A stretch of 64,000 bases of DNA from Antrihabitans auranticaus (GTDB lineage: Bacteria > Actinomycetota > Actinomycetes > Mycobacteriales > Mycobacteriaceae), in NCBI RefSeq assembly GCF_016481275.1, contig NZ_JAEMNW010000009.1:120002-184001 (forward strand), in the 5' to 3' direction. Shown here in pieces: positions 18,258 through 26,612 of this stretch (position 1 is the stretch's first letter; the number at the start of each line of letters is the position of its first letter). The position numbers were made by a program, and so were the translations under genes. A model generated the notes under the pieces. That model made no database searches and was not told the origin of the DNA. It saw only the letters and a program-made list of their open reading frames with translations.

Positions 18258-18752
18258 TCAGTCACCGGGCCCGGCAACCGCCAAACTGGTCAGGAGCCGC
18301 TCGAGGGTGACCGCGCCGACGAGTTTGCCGTGGCGGTCGACCACCGCGATGAGGGGGCTGTGCTTCTTCGCCATCACCGTGGCGATCTCGAGGAGTGTCG
18401 CCTCGGGTGGCACTGTCGCCGGTTTGGCGACCGGGCTCGGCAGGCAGTCACCGACGGTCAGGCTGCCCGGTTCGCGCCAGAACAGGTCGGCGTGGACCTC
18501 GTCGATCGTGCGAACCAACGCCGGATCGTCTTGATAGGACTCGGGAATCGCAAGTCGCAGAACCTGTGTGCCAGGAAGGACGGCGACCGGACGGTTCGCG
18601 TCGTCGACGACGATCATCCCGGGTAGCCGGTTGACAACCATCAGTCGGACCGCGTTCGACACCGGGTCGTTCATGCGGACCGTGGGCGGAGTCACCGCGA
18701 TCTCGTGTGCTTGCATGTCTTCGTTCCGTCGTACGCAATCGGTCGCGGTCAT
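18258..18752 (-). CDS. Tandem CBS-domain protein
   Basis: 164 residues with two CBS domains (about 20-75 and 105-155). Their ends read [19 protein letters not shown] and [23 protein letters not shown]. The start at 18752 has GAGGA about six bases upstream; an internal ATG at 18716 is the alternative. CBS pairs bind adenosine nucleotides or S-adenosylmethionine and regulate partner proteins. It precedes the ArsB/NhaD permease on the same strand and probably modulates it. It is divergent from the histidine-kinase gene. Confidence 0.85.
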   Translation of the reverse strand: MTATDCVRRNEDMQAHEIAVTPPTVRMNDPVSNAVRLMVVNRLPGMIVVDDANRPVAVLPGTQVLRLAIPESYQDDPALVRTIDEVHADLFWREPGSLTVGDCLPSPVAKPATVPPEATLLEIATVMAKKHSPLIAVVDRHGKLVGAVTLERLLTSLAVAGPGD

Positions 18753-18893
18753 CGTGATCCTCAGGTAAGTCGAGATCGCTCTGGACCCGAGTCTGCAGCC
18801 CGCCCGGTGCCGGCACTATCGGGTGCGACACCCATATGTGGGGGGAAATGTCGTGTATGGACAATTCCGCTGTCCTGGCGGCACGCTGGTGCC

Positions 18894-19907
18894 ATGAGCC
18901 TTCGGGCAACGATCGCGGACCGTTTTCAGCGGCGCGCGCGAACTCCCGCGCGCGCGTTGTTCCGCCGTGTGTTCGTCATCAACGGGCTCGTGTTCGCGCT
19001 GGGCACGCTCGTGCTCGCGCTGTCACCGGCGACCGTCTCTGCCCGCATCCGATTGACCGAGATTCCCGTCCTCGCAGTGGGATTGGCGGTGATCCTGGCT
19101 GCGAACGCGGTCCTGCTGCGCTCGAGCCTGGCACCGTTGGACCAGCTCGTCAGCTCGATGCAGCGGGTAGATCCACCGCGGCGCAGCGACCGGATCGACG
19201 ATCACGGCAACGGCGACCTGCACCACCTCATCGCGTCGTTCAACGCGATGCTGGACCGATTGGAGGCGGAGCGGACGTCGGCGAGCGCGTCGGCACTGGC
19301 GGCGCAGGAAGGCGAGCGTCAGCGAATTGCGCGGGAGCTGCACGACGAGATCGGGCAGAGTCTGACGGTGGCTCTGCTCACGCTGCGACGCGCGGTCGAC
19401 AAAGCACCGGCGCAGCTTCGCGAGGATCTGCACGTTGCCCAGGAGACTGTGCGCGCAAGTTTGGACGAGGTGCGGGGAATCGCGCGCCGCCTACGCCCCG
19501 ACGTCCTCGAGGACCTCGGCCTGCACAGCGCGCTCAACGCTCTGTGCAGCGAGTTCGCCCAGGCGACCGGGATAGTCGTCGCCAAGCGGATCAAACCGCC
19601 ACCGGCGCGACTGGATCCGAACATGGAACTGGTCTGCTACCGCGTCGCGCAGGAAGCCCTCACGAACGTGGCGCGGCATGCCGCCGCCGAGACCGTGCAC
19701 CTGGAGCTGTGTGCCGCCGACAATCGACTCACATTGCGAATTGCCGACGACGGCAAGGGCGGCGTGGTCGCCGGTGGCGCGGGTATCACTGGCATGCACG
19801 AGCGGGCCTTGCTGGTCGATGCGGTACTCACCATCACGTCACCGTCGGGCGCGGGTACCGAGGTCCGGCTGGTTGTCCCGCTGCGCACTGCGTCGGGCGC
19901 GGAATGA
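18894..19907 (+). CDS. Sensor histidine kinase, HAMP-HisKA_3-HATPase
   Basis: 337 residues. Two membrane segments (about 25-45 and 55-75) are followed by a HAMP-like linker and the NarL-partner dimerisation motif RQRIARELHDEIGQSLTVAL, with the phospho-accepting His near residue 150. The HATPase domain contains the N-box region (QEALTNVARHA) and the G-box (ADDGKG...GITGMHERA). The extracytoplasmic part is tiny, so the signal is probably sensed in the membrane. It is coupled to the response-regulator gene by ATGA. Confidence 0.9.
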   Translation: MSLRATIADRFQRRARTPARALFRRVFVINGLVFALGTLVLALSPATVSARIRLTEIPVLAVGLAVILAANAVLLRSSLAPLDQLVSSMQRVDPPRRSDRIDDHGNGDLHHLIASFNAMLDRLEAERTSASASALAAQEGERQRIARELHDEIGQSLTVALLTLRRAVDKAPAQLREDLHVAQETVRASLDEVRGIARRLRPDVLEDLGLHSALNALCSEFAQATGIVVAKRIKPPPARLDPNMELVCYRVAQEALTNVARHAAAETVHLELCAADNRLTLRIADDGKGGVVAGGAGITGMHERALLVDAVLTITSPSGAGTEVRLVVPLRTASGAE

Positions 19908-20560
19908 CCGAACAGCGTGCTCGCATTCTGCTGGCTGACGATCACGCCCTCGTCCGCAGCGGCCTGCGGATGATCATCGATGCCGAACCCGACCTGCAAG
20001 TGGTGGCAGAGGCGGCCAACGGGTACGACGCCCTCGCAGCGCTCGAGAGCACGCCAACCGACCTCGCGATTCTCGACATCGCCATGCCGCGCATGACGGG
20101 CCTGCAGGCTGCTCGCGAGATCAATCGAATCCATCCCCACGTGCGGATTCTGATCCTGTCGATGTACGACAACGAGCAGTATTTCTACGAAGCCCTCAAG
20201 GCCGGCGCCTCGGGTTACGTCCTCAAATCCGTCGCCGACCGCGACTTGCTCGAGGCGTGCCGGGCGACGATGCGCGGCGAACCTTTTCTCTACCCCGGCG
20301 CGGTGACCGCGTTGATCCGGGACTACCTGCATCGGGTTCGGCACGGCGAAGCGCTACCGGCCAGCATCCTCACCCCGCGCGAAGAGGAAGTCCTGAAGCT
20401 GATCGCCGAAGGACACTCGACGCGAGCGATCGCGAACATCCTCAGCATCAGCGCCAAGACGGTCGATCGCCACCGAGCTAACATCCTGCAAAAGCTGGGT
20501 CTGCGAGACAGATTGGCACTCACCCGGTACGCCATCCGTGCCGGGCTGATCGAGCCGTGA
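19904..20560 (+). CDS. NarL/FixJ-family response regulator
   Basis: 218 residues. The receiver domain has the acidic pair in LLADDHALVRSGL and the phospho-acceptor Asp in LAILDIAMPRMTG (about residue 55). The C-terminal LuxR-type HTH is TPREEEVLKLIAEGHSTRAIA...AKTVDRHRANI. It is the cognate partner of the preceding kinase (ATGA overlap). Targets are unknown; the CBS/permease pair upstream is divergent and a candidate. Confidence 0.92.
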   Translation: MTEQRARILLADDHALVRSGLRMIIDAEPDLQVVAEAANGYDALAALESTPTDLAILDIAMPRMTGLQAAREINRIHPHVRILILSMYDNEQYFYEALKAGASGYVLKSVADRDLLEACRATMRGEPFLYPGAVTALIRDYLHRVRHGEALPASILTPREEEVLKLIAEGHSTRAIANILSISAKTVDRHRANILQKLGLRDRLALTRYAIRAGLIEP

Positions 20561-20598
20561 GCCGACCGCCGCAGTCGTTTCCCGAAAGGGCGGTCGGC
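20561..20598. terminator. Bidirectional terminator hairpin between response regulator and LpqH-like gene
   Basis: A perfect 10-bp stem, GCCGACCGCC (20561-20570) with GGCGGTCGGC (20589-20598), separated by an 18-base loop that itself contains TTTC/GAAA. It begins directly after the response-regulator stop and faces the stop of the convergent lipoprotein gene. There is no U-tract, as is common in this group. Confidence 0.65.
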
Positions 20599-20610
20599 AG
20601 CAGATCTTCG

Positions 20611-21156
20611 CTAGCCGCCAGTGATCGAATCGCAGGCGAAGACGATTTCGAACGTGGACTTCTTCGGCTGCGTCGGGTTCGAGAGGTCGGCACCGAAGGC
20701 TTCGCCGGTCACGGTGAAGGTGTTGCCGTCTTTCTCGACCGTTGCGGGCGCGACGCCCGGTACGCCCTGCGAGTAGCCGAGTCCGGATGTGGCTTCGCCG
20801 AGGCCGACCGACACCACGGTGTCCTCGCCGTTGAGCGTTGCACCGCCACCCATGCGCGCATCGCCGCCTGCTTCGTAGATGGCGAGAGCAGTGGTGTCGC
20901 CGGACTTGGTGCACTTCGACGAGAAGTTGCCCTCCCACGCAGTGCCGTCGACCGTCACGCTCGACTTCCCGGCGGCCGCCGTCCCGGACGTCTCAGCGCT
21001 ACCGGACGTTTCTGCGCTACCGGACGTCGCCGCGGCGGACGTGCTGCTGTCGGATTTGGTGTCCTTGTCGTCATCGGAGCACGCGGAGAGTCCACCGATG
21101 AGTGCGGCGGAACAGAGGAGGGCAGCTGCTGCCGTTGTGACCTTCGATTTGATCAA
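20611..21156 (-). CDS. lpqH: LpqH-like (19-kDa antigen family) lipoprotein
   Basis: About 181 residues from a TTG at 21156 preceded by GGGAGAAG; the frame stays open upstream to 21210. A lipoprotein signal peptide ends in GGLSAC. A Ser/Thr/Ala-rich linker follows, with the six-residue unit ETSGSA repeated. The C-terminal domain is LpqH-like: VTVDGTAWEGNFSSKC, then a second Cys near the C-terminus (FACDSITGG) that may form a disulfide. Such lipoproteins are surface-exposed cell-envelope proteins of mycolic-acid bacteria. The symbol is by family, not proven orthology. Confidence 0.75.
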   Translation of the reverse strand: MIKSKVTTAAAALLCSAALIGGLSACSDDDKDTKSDSSTSAAATSGSAETSGSAETSGTAAAGKSSVTVDGTAWEGNFSSKCTKSGDTTALAIYEAGGDARMGGGATLNGEDTVVSVGLGEATSGLGYSQGVPGVAPATVEKDGNTFTVTGEAFGADLSNPTQPKKSTFEIVFACDSITGG

Positions 21157-21296
21157 TTCGCTTCTCCCGATCAGTCTGCGACGACATCCAGTGGCGGCTG
21201 ACGTCGGCACTCGTGCAGGCCCCGGGTTGGGGTCTGGCCACTGAGTATGGACTTTCGCACGGCGGAATTGCCCCCGATAGCGAAAACTCGATCTCG

Positions 21297-22532
21297 CTAC
21301 TGCTGCCTATAGATGATCGGCAGCTTTCGCAGCACGAGCGCGCATACCCCTGTGGCGACGAAGAGCGCGAGCGTCAGCGTGACGACGCCTGGCCACCCTT
21401 CGCCACTCCACGCGTTGCCCGCGAGGCTGCCGAAGACGGACGAGCCGAGGTAGTACATGAACAAGTACAGCGAGGCAGCCTGACCGGTAGGTATCCCGGC
21501 TGCGTGCGCCCGTGCCGGAATCCATCCGCTTGCGACGCCGTGCACGGCGAAGAATCCGGCGGTCAGTAGGCCTAGCCCGATCACGACGGCGGGCAGAGTT
21601 GCGGGGACGGTGACGAGAATTCCGACGATGGCGAGGACGCAGCCCAGCGGTAGGACTGCGCGCCGACCGATGCTGTCGGCGAGGCGACCGAACAGGGCCG
21701 AGCTCAGCGAGCCGAGCGGGTAGACGAGAAACACGAGGCTCGCCGCGGTCAGTCCGAGATCGAAAGGCGCACTTGCCAAGCGGAAGCCCAGGGCGTTGAA
21801 CATCGCCACCAGCGCGCCCGACGAACAGCACCCGACCACGTACAGCAACACGAGGACGCGGTCCGCCGACGCGCGCAACGGAGACCCCATTACAGCCCGG
21901 ACGCCGGACCCGGACGAAACGAACCGGCGTGACGGTGGCAGCAGCGCGCGAACGGCAAGTGCGCAGGCGAGCGCGAGAATGCCGGTGGCTGCGAGCGCCC
22001 AGCGCCAACCGGCGACTTCGGCGACCCAGCCGGTCAGCAACCGGCCGGCCATTCCGCCGAGGGCGGTACCACCGACGTAGAGTCCGGCGGCGCGAGCATG
22101 CGTGGAGGGGTCCAACTCTTCGCGCAGGTATGCGGTCGCGACCGCTGGAAGCCCGGCGAGCACAACACCTTCGAGCAGTCGGAGCAGGAGCAGGGTCGAC
22201 CAGTTCGGTGCCAGCGCGCACGCAGTTCCGACGAGGGCGGACGCCGCGAGCGAGAAGTGAATGAGTCGAGTGCGGCCGTAGCAGTCGGATGCCGGTCCGG
22301 TGATCAGCAACGCGACGCCGAGACCCAGGGTGGTCAGCGACACTGTGAGCGTCGCTGCTGTCGACGACACCGCGAACTGTGAGCTCAGCATCGGCAGGAT
22401 CGCCTGCGTGCTGTAGAGCAGGGCAAACGTCGCGATACCCGCCACGAAAAGCGCCGCCACGACGCGGCGATAGTCGGCGGTTCCGGGCAGGTGGCCCTCG
22501 TGGGCGGTGTCCGAATGCAGTAGCGCTGTCAT
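21297..22532 (-). CDS. MFS drug/metabolite exporter, YnfM-like
   Basis: About 411 residues from the ATG at 22532 (the frame is open to 22586), with twelve predicted membrane segments. MFS loop motifs include GPASDCYGRTRLI between segments 2 and 3 and FGRLADSIGRRAV in the second half. An early segment reads LLYSTQAILPMLSSQFAVS, as in YnfM-type exporters. It is divergent from a LysR-family gene, and that gene pairing is typical for YnfM. The substrate is unknown. Confidence 0.85.
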   Translation of the reverse strand: MTALLHSDTAHEGHLPGTADYRRVVAALFVAGIATFALLYSTQAILPMLSSQFAVSSTAATLTVSLTTLGLGVALLITGPASDCYGRTRLIHFSLAASALVGTACALAPNWSTLLLLRLLEGVVLAGLPAVATAYLREELDPSTHARAAGLYVGGTALGGMAGRLLTGWVAEVAGWRWALAATGILALACALAVRALLPPSRRFVSSGSGVRAVMGSPLRASADRVLVLLYVVGCCSSGALVAMFNALGFRLASAPFDLGLTAASLVFLVYPLGSLSSALFGRLADSIGRRAVLPLGCVLAIVGILVTVPATLPAVVIGLGLLTAGFFAVHGVASGWIPARAHAAGIPTGQAASLYLFMYYLGSSVFGSLAGNAWSGEGWPGVVTLTLALFVATGVCALVLRKLPIIYRQQ

Positions 22533-22590
22533 GCGTTCCAAGGTGCGACAGGTTTCGTCATACGTCCAATGTGTGAAACGGTCCATGTCG

Positions 22591-22605
22591 ATACGTCAGA
22601 CGTAT
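22591..22605. promoter_or_regulatory. LysR-type operator in the MFS/LysR divergent region
   Basis: ATACGTCAGACGTAT is a perfect inverted repeat with one central base and fits the LysR T-N11-A box. A second half-site, ATACGTCC, lies 31 bp away at 22560, about three helical turns. Both sit between the start of the MFS gene and the start of the LysR gene, the usual place for an activator binding and activation site pair. Confidence 0.6.
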
Positions 22606-22617
22606 GATCTGCGCGTG

Positions 22618-23484
22618 ATGATTCGCGATCTGGAATGGCTCGTCGCCTTGGCCGAGTACGGCCATGTCACCGACACTGCGGCGATTCTAGGGACCAATCA
22701 GCCGACATTGTCGCGAGCGCTCGCGCGGATGGAGGCCGAACTCGGGACCCGCGTGTTCGAACGGGCGGCTGATGGCATCCACGTCACGCCGGTGGGGGAG
22801 ATTGTCGTCGCGGCTGCGCGCGATCTCACCGATCGGTACGAACAGTTGCTTCGCGACCTCGAGACCATACTCGACCCGGAGACGGGCGTTGTCCGACTTG
22901 CGTTTCTGGATTCGATTGCCACGTCGGTGATTCCGGCTGTGCTGCGATCGGTGCGGGCCGAGGCGCCGCGTGTGCGCGTCGAGCTGAGGCAGGAACCGGG
23001 ACACCACATCATCCGTGACTTGGATTCGGGTGCAGTCGATCTGGCGATCCTGTCGGGGAAGCCGCCCGGTGAGTTCGGCTGGCACCCACTGCAGGAGGAC
23101 CGACTGGTGCTGATCGTTCCGCCCGGCCATCCTTTCGCAACTCGAAAGTCGATCCGGCTGGACGAATTGACGGGCGAGCAGTTCGTCATGACACCGGTCG
23201 GGTTCGGCTTTCGCCGCCTCGTCGACGGGCTGCTGCGGGAGGCCGGAGTCGTGCCCGACGTGTCCTTCGAAAGTCAGGATCTGGCGACCATCGAAGGTCT
23301 GGTGGCGGTCGGGCTCGGGGTGGCTGTCGTTCCCGAACCCTCCGCCGGCTCGTCCGGCTCGGTCAGTGTGCCGATCGCGGCCGAAGGTGCACGCCGTACG
23401 ATCGGCCTCACCTGGCGCTCCGACCGAAAAATATCCTCTCCTGCAGCACGTTTCCGAGAAATAGTCGGCAATTCCTGGACATGA
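22618..23484 (+). CDS. LysR-family transcriptional regulator (of the MFS exporter)
   Basis: 288 residues from the ATG at 22618 (a GTG at 22615 is adjacent). The N-terminal winged HTH reads LEWLVALAEYGHVTDTAAILGTNQPTLSRALARME in overlapping parts, followed by the LysR substrate-binding domain (about residues 90-285). It is divergent from the exporter gene and probably controls it through the palindrome at 22591. It ends two bases before the convergent acetyltransferase gene. Confidence 0.9.
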   Translation: MIRDLEWLVALAEYGHVTDTAAILGTNQPTLSRALARMEAELGTRVFERAADGIHVTPVGEIVVAAARDLTDRYEQLLRDLETILDPETGVVRLAFLDSIATSVIPAVLRSVRAEAPRVRVELRQEPGHHIIRDLDSGAVDLAILSGKPPGEFGWHPLQEDRLVLIVPPGHPFATRKSIRLDELTGEQFVMTPVGFGFRRLVDGLLREAGVVPDVSFESQDLATIEGLVAVGLGVAVVPEPSAGSSGSVSVPIAAEGARRTIGLTWRSDRKISSPAARFREIVGNSWT

Positions 23485-23485
23485 C

Positions 23486-23968
23486 TCAGGTCAACAGCTT
23501 GGCGTACCAGACCTGTGGCGAACCGGTGAAACCTGCCTTCTCGTAGGTTCGGCGCGCGGGGGCATGACCAGGGTCGCCGCCCGTTGCGACGATTGCGAGA
23601 TCGATACCGCGAGAACGCATTTCGTCGAGAGCGAGGTTGGTCAGCCGGCTGGCGAGACCCTGCTGCTGGGCGCCGGGGTCGACTGCGATCATGTAGATCT
23701 CGCCGGACCGCTCGGCTACATCGAAGGCGACGTTGACGAAGCCGGCGACCGCGTCGCCGACCAGTGCTACCCAGGTGTCATTTCGCTCCAGAGCGTCGCG
23801 CACCGAGTTTGCTTGGTCGACTTCCCAATCGGGGTGAACGCGACGGTAGAGGTCCTCGCCGAGGATCGTCGCGAACGAGTCGAAGACCGGCGCCCACGCG
23901 GCGAGGGAAAGTTCGACGATGCGATCGCAATCGGTTGGTACGTAGCGGCGAATGGTGGTTGCGTTCAT
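23486..23968 (-). CDS. GNAT-family N-acetyltransferase
   Basis: 160 residues. It has the GNAT fold pattern, with IYMIAVDPGAQQQGLASRL as acetyl-CoA-binding motif A (V..D...QGQG.G type) and a C-terminal ARRTYEKAGFTG as motif B. It probably acetylates an amine on a small molecule or a protein N-terminus. It stands alone. Convergent with the LysR gene. Confidence 0.87.
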   Translation of the reverse strand: MNATTIRRYVPTDCDRIVELSLAAWAPVFDSFATILGEDLYRRVHPDWEVDQANSVRDALERNDTWVALVGDAVAGFVNVAFDVAERSGEIYMIAVDPGAQQQGLASRLTNLALDEMRSRGIDLAIVATGGDPGHAPARRTYEKAGFTGSPQVWYAKLLT

Positions 23969-24010
23969 TGCTTTCGAGTCCTCGCGGGCGGGTTTGCGGC
24001 TTACCTGTGG

Positions 24011-24886
24011 CTATATCGTCGACTGCGCTGCTGTCGCTGCGCTGTCATCGGCTGTCGCGTGTTCCTCGTCGAGCGAGATCGCCCATTTCCGAATACCGAC
24101 CGCATAGCCCACGGATACGAGAAACCAGCACACCGAGAGTGGACCCGACCCGGGGTCGTCGACGAAGGTCAACACGACCGCAACTGCCCAGAATGCGGAC
24201 AGCAACACACCGGCGTAGAAGACAACCCGCACGACCTTGGCGGCGGTTCGATCGAATCCGTACAGCAGCAGCGCCCGGCGCAGCGTGAAGTGGACGTGCT
24301 CGACATCGTTGCGGTGTGCGCTCTCGAAACGCATCGCAAGGGAGCGAAACATCATCGCGGCCAACGTCAATGCCGCGATCGCGGCGATGTCGCCGTAGAA
24401 GTAGGTGCCGAAGAAGTAGGTCGTCGCGCCGACCGTGTCCGGCCTGACTGCGGAATCGACGGCGCCGGCGAGATAGAGAAATACGAAACTGAGGCAGATG
24501 TAAAGACCCGCGCGGCACGCACGCGCCGTGCCGCTCTCGAGGGGATAAGCGAGCAGCAGGCGTCGCGTCGTGACCGTCGGCTCGGGGTCGTCGGTCGGTG
24601 GGTGCGTTGCCGCTACGCGCGCCGAGGCCTCTTCGAGCCACTGGATCGCGCGAGCCTGCGCCTCGCGCTGCGTGTCTGCCGATTCGTCGACCTGCTTCCT
24701 GGCGGTCCACCACTCGGTGGCAAACGTGACCTGGCGGCCTGCGTCGTCGAATGCCAGCTTCCGTCGCCCAGCGTCCGATCGGCGTGTCCGCCAGTCTTTG
24801 ATGACCAATCCGAGGGCGCCGAGTACAGCAGCGAGCACGGGGGACAACACGGCAAGGCCGATGCTCAAAAATTCCTTGCTGCCCAC
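24011..24886 (-). CDS. Four-segment membrane protein of unknown function
   Basis: About 291 residues from the GTG at 24886, which has GAGGGAG five bases upstream. An N-terminal membrane segment (about 5-25) is followed by a charged cytoplasmic region of about 100 residues rich in Arg, Asp and Glu. Three more hydrophobic segments follow (about 150-170, 185-210 and 235-265). I do not recognise a domain. It may be a membrane scaffold or stress protein; nothing in the context decides. Confidence 0.65.
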   Translation of the reverse strand: MGSKEFLSIGLAVLSPVLAAVLGALGLVIKDWRTRRSDAGRRKLAFDDAGRQVTFATEWWTARKQVDESADTQREAQARAIQWLEEASARVAATHPPTDDPEPTVTTRRLLLAYPLESGTARACRAGLYICLSFVFLYLAGAVDSAVRPDTVGATTYFFGTYFYGDIAAIAALTLAAMMFRSLAMRFESAHRNDVEHVHFTLRRALLLYGFDRTAAKVVRVVFYAGVLLSAFWAVAVVLTFVDDPGSGPLSVCWFLVSVGYAVGIRKWAISLDEEHATADDSAATAAQSTI

Positions 24887-24996
24887 GGGAACTCCCTCAC
24901 CCGCACAGTGCGTGTCAGGGCGCCAAGAATTCCACTTCTCTGCCGGTTGCGCAGGCGTTTCGGGCAAAGCTGACGCGAGTTCGGTGCATTGTCCGA

Positions 24997-26166
24997 CTAC
25001 TTGAAATGTGCAATCGGCGTCACGTTGTCATACGCGCGCTTTCGAACACCCACTTGTGGTGCATGACAAGCGTGTTGGACAAGTTGGTTGCCGCCTGCGT
25101 TCTTGGCCTCGTACATCGCGAGATCGGCTCTGTGGAGTTCGCCGGCAAGAGCAGCGGCCGTGTCGTCGACGGGTAGGGGACCGTTGCGGATCCATACGCC
25201 GGTGCTGGCGGTCACCGGCACCGGGTCGTGCGAGCAGTGCACCGCATTGTGGATCGAGGCGACGAGGTTGTCGACGTTGTGCGCCGGCGTCGCCGCCATG
25301 GCCGCAAATTCGTCGCCGCCGAGCCGCGCCACCAGTCCAGAACGGGGAATTGCCTCCGCGAGGCGTGCCCCGACACTGCGCAGCGCGTGATCTCCGGCTG
25401 CGTGCCCATTGCGGTCGTTGAGTGCTTTGAACCCGTCGAGGTCGATGAGGCAGGTTACGACCACCGTTTCGGGGTCGCGGGCGTGGTCGAGCATGCGGAC
25501 CGCGTCGGTGTTGAGGCCGCGCCGGTTGAGGAGGTCGGTGAGGGGGTCGCGATCGGAACCCTGCGCGTCGTCCTTGAGGAGTTGCAAGCCGATGTGCAGG
25601 ATCGCCGGAATCAGCGTGATCAAGCCGACCAGAATCACGAGCCGCGCGGCGAGCAGGGGGAGGTCCGTATGTGGCTGGGCAAGAAGGGTGTGTGTTGTGG
25701 CAACGGTGATCGTGGTGAGCGCACAGGCGAGATGCGCAACCACGACGCGAGCGCTGTGCAGAAGCGTCACGTAGATCCCGAGCACGATGAACAGTCCGCT
25801 GCCTGCGAGTGGTGAGTTGGTGGCGTCGGCGCCGCCGAGGATTCCGATGATCAGCGCGAACTCGGCCCAGCCTACGAATACCAGGGAGCGCCGTTCCGTC
25901 GGCCACGCAACCGTCGGCCAGCGGACGGCGGCGTAGAAGGCGCTCAGCGCGAGCACCGCGAGGATGATTCGCTGCCAGACTGTGTTCGGCCCGTGGGCGC
26001 TGAACTGCAGCAAGGCGCCGTAGAGTCCGAAAGTGGCGCACCAACCGGCGACGGACCACTTGATCAGTCCGATCAGATTACGACGCTCGAGAAACGCCGG
26101 CATCCAGCGATAGTCGAACTCGGATCGCCACCATTCGCGGACCCCGATTGGAAGAGTCGGGCGCAT
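24997..26166 (-). CDS. Membrane diguanylate cyclase (GGDEF)
   Basis: About 389 residues if started at the ATG at 26166; the frame is open to 26253 and GTG 26184 is an alternative. Six membrane segments fill the first ~210 residues. The GGDEF domain has DPLTDLLNRRGL, LIDLDGFKALNDRNGHAAGD and the active-site GGDEF. A TACTAG near 26256 could be the -10 of its promoter, which is why the longest start was not taken. It makes cyclic di-GMP. Unlike the cyclase at 14327, its sensor is not MASE1-like. Confidence 0.85.
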   Translation of the reverse strand: MRPTLPIGVREWWRSEFDYRWMPAFLERRNLIGLIKWSVAGWCATFGLYGALLQFSAHGPNTVWQRIILAVLALSAFYAAVRWPTVAWPTERRSLVFVGWAEFALIIGILGGADATNSPLAGSGLFIVLGIYVTLLHSARVVVAHLACALTTITVATTHTLLAQPHTDLPLLAARLVILVGLITLIPAILHIGLQLLKDDAQGSDRDPLTDLLNRRGLNTDAVRMLDHARDPETVVVTCLIDLDGFKALNDRNGHAAGDHALRSVGARLAEAIPRSGLVARLGGDEFAAMAATPAHNVDNLVASIHNAVHCSHDPVPVTASTGVWIRNGPLPVDDTAAALAGELHRADLAMYEAKNAGGNQLVQHACHAPQVGVRKRAYDNVTPIAHFK

Positions 26167-26295
26167 TTCTGTACGGGCTTCCACGAGCGACCACCAGTTC
26201 GAACCAACATCAGCGCTGCGAATCGCGTGTATGCGCAGCGGGTCCCGACCCACCTAGTATTCGGCGCTTCGGCCGTTGCGGATTGGCCAGGTCTG

Positions 26296-26535
26296 TCAGA
26301 TATTCGTACCGGGGAGGACGCAGCGCCCGTCCGTCCCGAGGGTCCCGATGATCATGCCGTCGGAAAACGAGCAGAAGCTTCCGATCGGAAGGCACTGCCC
26401 GTGCGTGTTGACGACCATTTCGGGCCCGCACGCACTCCCGGGGTCGGCTGGGTCTGCGTAGGCGCTCAACGCGGGCGTCAGGGCCAAGCCGAGTGCTGCG
26501 GTGAAGGTAACTATGCGAAGCGAGAAGCGAAGCAT
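26296..26535 (-). CDS. Small secreted protein with four cysteines
   Basis: 79 residues. An N-terminal signal peptide (MLRFSLRIVTFTAALGLALT then PALSAYA, cleavage likely after AYA) is followed by a ~50-residue mature part with four Cys (SACG, GQCLP, SFCSF, GRCVLP), probably two disulfides. AGGAA precedes the ATG at 26535. Function unknown. A much longer frame that continues upstream in the same phase runs through the DUF2236 gene and is a shadow. Confidence 0.65.
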   Translation of the reverse strand: MLRFSLRIVTFTAALGLALTPALSAYADPADPGSACGPEMVVNTHGQCLPIGSFCSFSDGMIIGTLGTDGRCVLPGTNI

Positions 26536-26612
26536 GGAGGTTCCTATTCGCTGAGGTCCCTCTGGTCTAGCACTTTGCCCGCTCGCGCACCAGCAAACGA
26601 CGCACAATCGAT

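Noticed and set aside
18230..18270. Two copies of CCGGGCCCGG as a terminator or operator
   Set aside because: They overlap the end of the CBS gene and are short GC palindromes expected often at this base composition.
23564..24973. 469-codon plus-strand frame
   Set aside because: Antisense to the acetyltransferase and membrane-protein genes, both with better start signals and motifs.
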